From JALELF01 sp964473455 (GTDB taxonomy: Bacteria; Bacillota_I; Bacilli_A; RF39; UBA660): DNA of 37,278 nucleotides. Within the stretch, counting starts at the first letter, position 1, and every line of letters starts with the position of its first letter. The DNA lies in the NCBI GenBank assembly GCA_964473455.1, contig CAYYQX010000005.1:1-37278 (forward strand). The letters run 5' to 3'. Shown here piece after piece: positions 24,024 to 30,642 of the stretch. A program made the position numbers and the translations under genes. The notes below the pieces were generated by a model. That model saw only the letters and a program-made list of their open reading frames with translations. It was not told the DNA's origin and did no database searches.

Positions 24024-25761
24024 TATTTCGGAAGTTAGAGGTATAAAAGTATCTGCGAAATTTTATGAAAAATTACCTCCACATATTATTAATAATGGGA
24101 ATATTTTTCCTGCTCCACAAATAAATAGTTACGTTAAAACTAATGTTGGATTGGATACAATCATTTGCCAAATTGTTGGAGAATATCTAAATGAAGAAGA
24201 AAAAACTAATAATAATTATATTGTAGAGTTGGAAGTGCGCGGAAGAGTTAGAAAAAATAAGTTTTTAGGTGGACTAAGACTATTACCCATAGTTGGTGCA
24301 AAAATAGAAACGTTAACAGAAGATGAATTTAATAGTATATTTTTAAAACCCGAGTTTTCAATATGTGTTGGAACAAATTTATATGATTCTTCAAATAAAA
24401 TATATTTAGATGTAAATACTTTAATTCCCTCACATGTTGGCATATTTGGGAACACTGGAAGTGGGAAATCCAATACATTAGCAAAAATATTAAAAGAATA
24501 TATTGAAATGAAGGGAAAATACGAAAATTGCTGTAAGTCAAAAATAATATTGTTTGATTTGAATAACGAGTATGATGGTGATGCAATTTGTGAAAATAAT
24601 AAGAAAAAGGTTTTTAGACTAAATACCAGGGAAAGGGAACCATCACAAGACAAAAAAATACCAATAAACTTTAGCAAATTGTCTTATGAGGATTGTGGTA
24701 TTATTTTAAATGCAACTGAAAAAATGCAATTGCCCGTAATAAAAAAAGCCTATGATAATGTTAGTCAAAAATACGAAAATGGTCAAGAACACTATGGAGT
24801 CGAATTAATTAAAAAAATAATTGTCAATAAGCGCTCAAATGTATTTTTTGCAATCAGACAATACGGCTCTGATTATATAAAGGGGCTAGATAAATTTAAA
24901 TTTAATTCAACAAGCGGAGATTTTTATTACAATGATTCGAGTGGGGCACATTATATTCATGCAATTGAAAATATCCCAAACAATATTATAAGCATTGATA
25001 TTCCTGATGATTGGTTAAGTCGCTTTGAACTTGAACTTATAATACAGATTGCGCTTAGAAATGATAGCGGTGTAAATTTTGATTATATTAGTCCGTTAAT
25101 GCCAAGAATGGCTTCCAAAAAACAGGATCTGAATAAAGTATTTTACAATGTAAATGACGAAGATTTTTATTCAAAATGGTTTGACAATATGAACATATCT
25201 TTAATAGAACTTGCTAACGTTAATAAAGATATCAGAACAATTGTTCCTTCTTTGATGTCAGGAATAATATATGAAAATATGGTTGAAGAAAAAGGAAATG
25301 AACAAATTAAATCAATTATTAATATTGTCATTGATGAAGCTCATAATTTATTATCAACTGATTATGAACAAACAGATCTACATAACGATACATTAAAAAC
25401 TTTTGAAAAAATAGTTAAAGAAGGAAGAAAATATGGAGTTTATTTAATGATGGCCAGCCAAAGGCCTAGTGATATTTCTAACACAATAACTTCACAGCTA
25501 CACAATTATTTTATTCATAAACTTGTAAATCCAAATGACATAGAAAAAATAAGAAAAACTGTATCATATATGGGGGAATCAAGTCTTAATATGGTTACAG
25601 TTTTGGGTGCGGGAGAGTGTATTATTTCCGGTAATTCATTATATATGCCACAATATGTTTATATTGATGAATTAAAAGATGAATCAAAACCTAATAGTGC
25701 TAATGCAGTGCTGTTTGGTAAAAAAGGAATAATTTGTGATTCTGAAAATAAAGAAGGATAG
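24010..25761 (+). CDS. HerA-like hexameric ATPase of a SIR2-HerA system
   Basis: A 583-residue FtsK/HerA-superfamily ATPase. Residues about 1-110 form a HAS-barrel-like beta-rich region. Walker A GNTGSGKSNT has K153, Walker B IVIDEAHNLL has D442-E443, and sensor-like ASQRPSDIS and the HerA C-terminal KLVNPNDIEKIRK follow. The gene overlaps the SIR2 gene by 14 bases (GAGGTAA before the ATG), a strong sign that the two are made together. In characterised systems HerA hexamers bind SIR2 subunits and control NADase and possibly nuclease activity. There is no separate NurA nuclease nearby, which argues against a repair-type HerA-NurA pair. Confidence 0.9.
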   Translation: MVIGSISEVRGIKVSAKFYEKLPPHIINNGNIFPAPQINSYVKTNVGLDTIICQIVGEYLNEEEKTNNNYIVELEVRGRVRKNKFLGGLRLLPIVGAKIETLTEDEFNSIFLKPEFSICVGTNLYDSSNKIYLDVNTLIPSHVGIFGNTGSGKSNTLAKILKEYIEMKGKYENCCKSKIILFDLNNEYDGDAICENNKKKVFRLNTREREPSQDKKIPINFSKLSYEDCGIILNATEKMQLPVIKKAYDNVSQKYENGQEHYGVELIKKIIVNKRSNVFFAIRQYGSDYIKGLDKFKFNSTSGDFYYNDSSGAHYIHAIENIPNNIISIDIPDDWLSRFELELIIQIALRNDSGVNFDYISPLMPRMASKKQDLNKVFYNVNDEDFYSKWFDNMNISLIELANVNKDIRTIVPSLMSGIIYENMVEEKGNEQIKSIINIVIDEAHNLLSTDYEQTDLHNDTLKTFEKIVKEGRKYGVYLMMASQRPSDISNTITSQLHNYFIHKLVNPNDIEKIRKTVSYMGESSLNMVTVLGAGECIISGNSLYMPQYVYIDELKDESKPNSANAVLFGKKGIICDSENKEG

Positions 25762-25780
25762 TTAATTTTATCCTTCTTTT
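25750..25780. terminator. Bidirectional intrinsic terminator between HerA and integrase genes
   Basis: An 11-bp perfect stem joins 25750-25760 and 25769-25779 with an eight-base loop and A/T ends. It contains the stop codons of both convergent genes (25761 + and 25768 -). Confidence 0.85.
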
Positions 25781-26925
25781 GTATTAAACATAGTATTAAA
25801 TTTATTCACAATTATCTGATTACCAGAATTGAAAGCATGAGAGTAGATATTGAGAGTGGTTGATATATCTGCGTGTCCTAATCTTCTACTTATATCGGCA
25901 ACGCTAGTTCCACTTGAAAGCTGTAATGATGCAGATGTATGTCTTAAGCCATGAAAGTTTATAATAGGTAGTTTATATTTTTCTAATACTCTTGTTAATA
26001 TCTTTCTTGGCACATCTGGGTGAATAGGGCCTCCATTATCTGAGGTAAAAACCTTTTTACTGCCTAACCATTTGTTGCCCAATTGTTCTTTTATATCATA
26101 TATGTATTTTTTATATTTATCTAATACTTCAATAGTGGGTTCTGATATATATACAGTTCTTATTGATGTATTATTTTTGGGTGTACTTTCAACTAATTGA
26201 TGATTAATTCTTTGTGTTGTTTTGTTTATTGAAACAATTCCTGTTCTAAGATCGATATCATCCCACTCTAAACCGGTCAACTCGCCAAGCCTACAGCCTG
26301 TATCTAGCGCTAGGCGAATGATTGCTTGGTATTTTATATCTTCGCCGTCTAAAGCCCTTAAAAGGGTTTTTGTTTGCTCTAAATCGTAGAACTTTGATTC
26401 CTTTTTTACTTTCTTTGGGCGGTTAACTCTTTCATTTGGATTATAAGCAATATATTGCCATTTTACGGCATGTTTTAAAGCTACATTAATAACTGCATAA
26501 TATCTAAGTATAGTGTTCTCAGTTAACCTTCTATTTTGATTTATAATCTCCTTTTTTACATTGCCTCGATCTCTTAAATAATTATAAAATTCCATAAGAT
26601 TCAATGGTGTTAGTGACTTTAATTTCATACTACCATAGCGATCAATAAATTCTCTACAAATATGAATGTAAGAGTCGTATGATTTAGGTTTTAAAGAATG
26701 TTTAACATATATATCTAACCAAGATTCAAAATATGACCTTACAGTTTCGTTATTATTAGTAACATAAGTACCTTGGCTCATGTGTGATTTTATTTCTGCT
26801 TCACGGGCTTTGGCTTCCTTTTTGCTCCCTTTAAATCTTTCGTATTTTCTAATTCTTCTACCATTACCATCTTTACCACTGTCTACTGCAATCTCATAGA
26901 TGTTTTTGCCTTTTTCTCTAATCAT
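25768..26925 (-). CDS. int: Tyrosine-family integrase of the element
   Basis: A 385-residue phage-type integrase with all expected parts. An arm-binding AP2-like N-terminus (about 5-50, IYEIAVDSGKDGNGRR) is followed by a SAM-like core-binding domain (about 60-160) and a catalytic domain. Catalytic residues are R212 (TGCRLGELTG), K250, H325 and R328 (HGLRHT), H351 (LGHADIST) and the nucleophile Y361 (NIYSHAF). It should catalyse insertion and excision at the 21-bp repeats. Its start overlaps the DUF6076-type gene by eight bases, so they are co-transcribed. Unlike many integrases it lies in the middle of the element rather than beside an att site. Confidence 0.93.
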   Translation of the reverse strand: MIREKGKNIYEIAVDSGKDGNGRRIRKYERFKGSKKEAKAREAEIKSHMSQGTYVTNNNETVRSYFESWLDIYVKHSLKPKSYDSYIHICREFIDRYGSMKLKSLTPLNLMEFYNYLRDRGNVKKEIINQNRRLTENTILRYYAVINVALKHAVKWQYIAYNPNERVNRPKKVKKESKFYDLEQTKTLLRALDGEDIKYQAIIRLALDTGCRLGELTGLEWDDIDLRTGIVSINKTTQRINHQLVESTPKNNTSIRTVYISEPTIEVLDKYKKYIYDIKEQLGNKWLGSKKVFTSDNGGPIHPDVPRKILTRVLEKYKLPIINFHGLRHTSASLQLSSGTSVADISRRLGHADISTTLNIYSHAFNSGNQIIVNKFNTMFNTKEG

Positions 26926-27943
26926 TTGGAATCACACCTGTTTCTTTTATTTTAGTCAACCAATTAATATAATCAACCCTGGTAATAGTTCCAATTTTAA
27001 CTTGTTTTTTAAACTTTGCTGCCTTGCTTATGAATGTTTCTAAAATCTTCTCTTTTTCTTTGTCCTTAGTATAGTCTTTTGAACGTTCTTTTCTTTTGTA
27101 AAGCATATCATAAATGTCCTTATACAATTTTTTTGATTGCTCTTTTTTTGCTTCTGCTTTATAAATTTCTCTACAATTTTTATTTTTATACTTCGGATCC
27201 AAACTTTTTCTTGTGCAGCAAATGGTATCTGCTTTGTTTGGAATAAACAATCTTCCGCAGTTTCTGCATTTTTTTATAACAATGTTAGGATTTGCTTCAA
27301 AGATGTTACTTATTACTATTGCAATTATTTCTTTACTATTTGAACAGTCATAATGCTTCTCTGAAAGCAAATTGCTTTTTTCAATAATCTTTTTAAAACC
27401 GCTTATATCACTAATTATAATTTTTCCGTTTAATAAATCTAAATAGTTTTTGCTTCCATCATGTAATATGGTGTCTTTGCCATCTTTTATAACATTTTCT
27501 ACAATAGGTTTTATTATATTTAGATCAAAGTATTTTGCGAAATCCTCCCAATTTTTTTTGTTGATTCGGTCTGTTTTAAAAATTTCAAAGTATTTTGAAA
27601 TTAAAATAGTAGCTTTTTCGGCTTCATCTTCTTGGAACAAATTAATAAAATCTAATCTTTTCTTTTCTTCTGCAAAATTAGTATTATCGCCAAAAGTTGA
27701 ATTTATTGCTTTGTAACTTTTAAAAGCAATTTTCTTTAAATAGTTTGAGTCATTAGAAAGAGTTTCACAAAAATCAAAAAGATTCAGATTAGTTGTGTCA
27801 TTCGTTTCTTTGGATACATAGAAAAAATTTCCTCCTGTAACTCTTAAAGACTCATTTAAATTGTTATCGAAATATATTTTAATCTCATCAATTGTATTAT
27901 TATGCCTTAATATTACTTCATACATTAAATGATTTTTATTCAT
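26918..27943 (-). CDS. DUF6076-type protein with C-terminal zinc site, partner of integrase
   Basis: A 341-residue soluble protein. A C-terminal zinc-binding motif (about residues 235-265) shows CRNCGRLFIPN, then ICCTRKSLD, then NCREIYK, followed by a long Lys/Glu-rich helix. The N-terminal part is mixed alpha/beta without a recognisable motif. The pattern fits DUF6076, a family commonly found next to integrases in Firmicutes elements; its role is unknown. It is the first gene of the minus-strand pair, has a strong AGGAGGTG site, and overlaps int by eight bases. A role in recombination or its control is inference from context only. Confidence 0.75.
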   Translation of the reverse strand: MNKNHLMYEVILRHNNTIDEIKIYFDNNLNESLRVTGGNFFYVSKETNDTTNLNLFDFCETLSNDSNYLKKIAFKSYKAINSTFGDNTNFAEEKKRLDFINLFQEDEAEKATILISKYFEIFKTDRINKKNWEDFAKYFDLNIIKPIVENVIKDGKDTILHDGSKNYLDLLNGKIIISDISGFKKIIEKSNLLSEKHYDCSNSKEIIAIVISNIFEANPNIVIKKCRNCGRLFIPNKADTICCTRKSLDPKYKNKNCREIYKAEAKKEQSKKLYKDIYDMLYKRKERSKDYTKDKEKEKILETFISKAAKFKKQVKIGTITRVDYINWLTKIKETGVIPND

Positions 27944-27959
27944 GTATAAACACCTCCTT

Positions 27960-28058
27960 TTGTCGTTCCATGAATATTAAAATAAATAGTTGATATTAAC
28001 GTGTTTTCTGTCAATAACAGCGATGATATCATAAATATGTAATTATTATTGTCGTTCC
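27960..28058. promoter_or_regulatory. Divergent control region with repeats and dyads
   Basis: Between the minus-strand int operon and the plus-strand HTH gene there are two direct copies of TTGTCGTTCC (27960-27969 and 28049-28058), a CTGT-caata-ACAG dyad (28008-28020), and a perfect palindrome ATGATATCAT (28023-28032). A perfect minus-strand TTGACA (28009-28014) lies inside the first dyad, so binding there would block transcription of the int operon. The -10 for it is unclear (AACTAT to TATTTA around 27983-27991). These are likely operators for the adjacent HTH protein. Confidence 0.55.
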
Positions 28059-28122
28059 TAATTTATATGCTAACATATAACCGACGTAATTACAAGTATC
28101 ACAAGAGAGGAGGAAAAAATAA

Positions 28123-28311
28123 GTGAAAAAAGCCAACTTAGATATAAGAAATGCAATCATAAAGTTTAACATTAAACAATGGGAAGTTGCAGAAAAATAT
28201 GGCTTATCTGAATCAAACTTTTCACGATTATTAAGAAGAGAATTGCCTTCAGATAAAAAGAAAAGAGTCATCGATATTATTAACAAATTAAAAATTAAAA
28301 ACAAAGAATAG
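28123..28311 (+). CDS. Small HTH regulator (Cro/repressor-like)
   Basis: A 62-residue protein from a GTG start, with GAGGAGG nine bases upstream. It is one helix-turn-helix domain: VAEKYGLSESNFSRLLRRE is the HTH core, followed by a basic C-terminal helix. It lies next to the divergent control region and starts the regulator/excisionase/recombinase operon, so it probably controls the choice between the int operon and this operon. It resembles phage and integrative-element repressors or Cro proteins; sensing features are absent. Confidence 0.8.
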   Translation: MKKANLDIRNAIIKFNIKQWEVAEKYGLSESNFSRLLRRELPSDKKKRVIDIINKLKIKNKE

Positions 28312-28320
28312 GAGGTTATT

Positions 28321-28527
28321 ATGGAACCGAAAGAAATGATGACCGTTAAAGAGTTATCAAATTATATTTGTGTATCGGAAACGACTATAAGAAAACTTAT
28401 AAGGGAATCTCAGATTCCTTTCATAAGAATACTTAGTAAGATTTTATTTAAAAAAGAAGATATAGATGAGTGGATTAATAAAATGAACAATCAATCATCT
28501 GAAAAGGAGATAAGAGATGGGAAATAG
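28321..28527 (+). CDS. Excisionase-like DNA-binding protein
   Basis: A 68-residue protein of the excisionase/MerR-like winged-helix type: MTVKELSNYICVSETTIRKL forms the HTH and FKKEDIDEWINK is the typical C-terminal signature. Such proteins bend DNA at att sites and direct tyrosine recombinases toward excision. A GGAGG site lies before the ATG. Its last 11 bases overlap the second recombinase gene, so it may work with that recombinase, with the main integrase, or both. Confidence 0.82.
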   Translation: MEPKEMMTVKELSNYICVSETTIRKLIRESQIPFIRILSKILFKKEDIDEWINKMNNQSSEKEIRDGK

Positions 28528-29182
28528 AAGAATAAAAAAATTTGGTGGACAGGCACAAATGCTTCCAATTAAAGATAAAAAGCTATTAAATAGAGTCATT
28601 GATTATCTTATTTATGAAAAAGATCATCAAAAAAGCAAGATAAAAAAATATCAAGCTTATAGAAATTACATTTTATTTTTAGTGGGATTTAATACGGCGT
28701 TTAGAGCCGAAGATTTACTTCAATTAAGAGTAAAAGATGTTATTAAGGGGTACGTATCCATAAAAGAAAATAAGACCGGAAAAATGCAAAACTTTAGAAT
28801 GAACAAAGAACTACATGAAGAAATAGTAGAATACATAAATACTTATAAGTTAAATGAAAAAGATTACTTATTTATGGGGCAAAAGAAAAAAGATACGTAT
28901 AAAGGAATTACAAAAAATATTATATATCCTATTACAAGACATAATGCACGATTGATATGCAAAAAAGTAGTTAGTGCTTGTGGCATTGACTTTAACTTTG
29001 GATTACATAGTTTAAGAAAAACGTTTGGATATACCTATATAGCAAACGGGGGTAATGTTATTACATTAATGAAAATGTATAATCATGATCAACCTGGAAC
29101 GACTTTGCTATACGTCATGTGGAACAATGAGGATGCCGAAAAAGATCGAGAAGCAATATTTATTGGTAAAAGAAGAAAATAG
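28517..29182 (+). CDS. Second, minimal tyrosine recombinase
   Basis: A 221-residue protein that is essentially only a catalytic domain, with a short N-terminal extension and no arm-binding domain. Catalytic residues are R63 (NTAFRAEDLL), K86, H164 and R167 (HSLRKTFG), H190 (YNHDQPGTT) and Y199. The usual HxxRH reads HSLRK, replacing the second His by Lys; this position is variable in the family, so activity is not excluded. It is translationally coupled to the excisionase-like gene. It could resolve or invert DNA, or replace the main integrase. A distinct substrate site was not found. Confidence 0.82.
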   Translation: MGNRRIKKFGGQAQMLPIKDKKLLNRVIDYLIYEKDHQKSKIKKYQAYRNYILFLVGFNTAFRAEDLLQLRVKDVIKGYVSIKENKTGKMQNFRMNKELHEEIVEYINTYKLNEKDYLFMGQKKKDTYKGITKNIIYPITRHNARLICKKVVSACGIDFNFGLHSLRKTFGYTYIANGGNVITLMKMYNHDQPGTTLLYVMWNNEDAEKDREAIFIGKRRK

Positions 29183-29359
29183 CATGATATAAAATCAAAA
29201 ATAATATGAATTAACGATAATTAAGAGTATGGGTAAGTTTTTAAAAACAGAATTTATTATTCTTACTATTTTATTGAAAGAAATTTAAAAAAATAAGAAT
29301 TAAAAAAGTTTCCAGGTTTAGTGGTTATGTAAAATTTATTTAAAGGAAGGAGGTCAGAA

Positions 29360-29509
29360 ATGAAATTGAAAAAACTTATAAGTAATTCACGTTTGTTTAA
29401 AAAAATCAAGAAGGTAAAATTAATAGATATTCTACAACTATGGGTTATCAGTGGTTTAACTTTATTGTATATAATATTAATAATTCAATTAATTAAACAA
29501 TATGGCTAA
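29360..29509 (+). CDS. Small single-helix membrane peptide
   Basis: A 49-residue frame beginning ATG with a strong AAGGAGGT site eight bases upstream. It has a basic N-terminal half (KLKKLI, then FKKIKKVK) and a hydrophobic helix (about 28-44, WVISGLTLLYIILII). It ends inside the next gene: its TAA at 29507-29509 overlaps the ATG at 29502, so the two are coupled. The layout suggests a membrane-inserted peptide. Function is unknown; toxin or leader-peptide roles are possible but unsupported. Confidence 0.6.
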   Translation: MKLKKLISNSRLFKKIKKVKLIDILQLWVISGLTLLYIILIIQLIKQYG

Positions 29510-29843
29510 AAAAAGGAAGCTGTCTCTTTTTAGAGCGTTTGAAGGTAGGAAACCAGATGATAAACACGTTAGATTAACAAAGGATATGTTAATGGATTCA
29601 AAGTTTATAAATTTATCATATTCAGCTAGAATCCTATACATTTATATGAAACTATGGGCAGCAGGAAGAGATGAAGTAGAGTATGCTTGGAGTAATGCAA
29701 GTAAAATATTAGGAAGTAGTGGGACATTTAATTCTTCTAAAAAAGAATTAATAGATAAAGGCTTTATTAAAATAACAAGAACATGCAAATGTTCAAGACT
29801 ACCAAATAAGTATCAATTCATTTCTGATTGGAGTAATAAATAA
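29502..29843 (+). CDS. Small winged-helix-like protein of integrative elements
   Basis: A 113-residue basic protein. The middle (VRLTKDMLMDSKFINLSYSA, then ILYIYMKLWAAG) followed by SNASKILGSSGTFNSSKKEL and GFIKITRT looks like a replication-initiator-type winged helix: a helix pair, a recognition helix and a beta wing. Similar short proteins occur in Firmicutes plasmids and integrative elements, where the domain begins larger replication proteins. Here only that domain is present, so it may be a regulator or a remnant of a replication gene. It overlaps the upstream membrane peptide by eight bases. Confidence 0.6.
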   Translation: MAKKRKLSLFRAFEGRKPDDKHVRLTKDMLMDSKFINLSYSARILYIYMKLWAAGRDEVEYAWSNASKILGSSGTFNSSKKELIDKGFIKITRTCKCSRLPNKYQFISDWSNK

Positions 29844-30370
29844 AAACTACTATGTATGGTAGTATATAATATTATGTTCAAAAATTAAATATTGAACGGT
29901 GATAAAAATAAAATGAAGGTTTGCCCTTTAATATCAAAGAAAATTAAAGATTTATGATGTTCAAAAAATGAATATCGAGAATTAGATTAGGTGGCTTTAT
30001 ATATTTAAAATTTGAATAGCATTTATTCAAAAAATGCATAGGGAAATGATTAAAATGGTGTGATTTTCGTTAGAAAAAGGCACTGTTTTTTATAAAAATA
30101 CATATTATTTGTTCTGAATACAAAAATGTGTGGTGAAAGTTATTAAGCCCTTATATTATATTGCCTTGCAACATGGTTATACCCCCCCCGGTTAGGTCAT
30201 AAAATATATATTTTGGAAAACGGTATGGGGACCTCCAAATAACTGATTGAAATTTTGGAAAGGGGGGAAAACTCGAAAAACAGATAGTAAAAGCAAAAAG
30301 GATAAACATAGTAATTATCTTATTATAATTTTACTCCTGATAATAAAAAATAATTGTGTAATACGGGAGA
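29844..30370. other. Gene-free structured region
   Basis: No frame over about 20 codons with a ribosome site is present. The right part is structured: a C8 run (30182-30189), AGGTC (30194-30198), a perfect 14-bp AT palindrome (30201-30214), GACCT (30230-30234) and a G6 run (30262-30267). These form nested complementary pairs, C-run with G-run outside, AGGTC with GACCT inside and the palindrome in the centre. In so AT-rich a background such C and G runs stand out. This could be an origin, a transfer or packaging site, or a structured RNA; the rest looks like decayed sequence. Confidence 0.5.
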
Positions 30371-30382
30371 AAGTGTTACAAT
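30354..30382 (+). promoter_or_regulatory. Promoter of the XRE-hsdMSR operon
   Basis: TTGTGT (30354-30359), 17 bases, TACAAT (30377-30382) with a TGT extension. The XRE gene starts 18 bases later. No separate promoter is seen before hsdM. Confidence 0.6.
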
Positions 30383-30399
30383 AAATATGGTGATGATAA

Positions 30400-30642
30400 A
30401 TGATAGTGTCTTATGGCAAATTGTGGGCCAACTTACATGAAAGACGAATGAATAAAACAGATTTAAGAAATAATGCAAAAATTGGCTGGACAACTGTTTC
30501 AAAACTTACTAAAGGTGAAGAAGTAAGCATGAGCGTTTTATTGAAAATATGTGAAACTTTAGATTTAAAAATCGAAGATATAGTTGAATTTAAGAAAGTG
30601 AGTAGTGGAAAAAATGAGAAACTTAACAAGCGTAGTAAATGA
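30400..30642 (+). CDS. XRE-family HTH regulator leading the type I RM operon
   Basis: An 80-residue Cro/C1-type helix-turn-helix protein. The core is MNKTDLRNNAKIGWTTVSKL, followed by MSVLLKICETLDLKIEDIVEF, the standard five-helix XRE layout, and then a basic tail. GGTGAT lies upstream of the ATG. Its end overlaps hsdM by 29 bases, so it is the first gene of the restriction-modification operon. By analogy with controller (C) proteins of restriction-modification systems, it may set the timing and level of hsdMSR expression. No obvious operator repeat is visible at the promoter, so autoregulation is inference. Confidence 0.82.
   Translation: MIVSYGKLWANLHERRMNKTDLRNNAKIGWTTVSKLTKGEEVSMSVLLKICETLDLKIEDIVEFKKVSSGKNEKLNKRSK

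Noticed and set aside
24216..24677. 153-codon minus-strand frame inside the HerA gene
   Set aside because: No ribosome site, no recognisable domain, and full overlap with the conserved HerA Walker A region on the other strand.
29183..29359. Possible extra gene or RNA in the 177-base gap after the second recombinase
   Set aside because: Only AT-rich short repeats and no frame with a ribosome site or a convincing stem with T run.
30182..30189. C8 run as an assembly error
   Set aside because: It cannot be excluded from sequence alone. The matching G6 run and inner inverted repeat make a real structure at least as likely, so it is kept as a finding.
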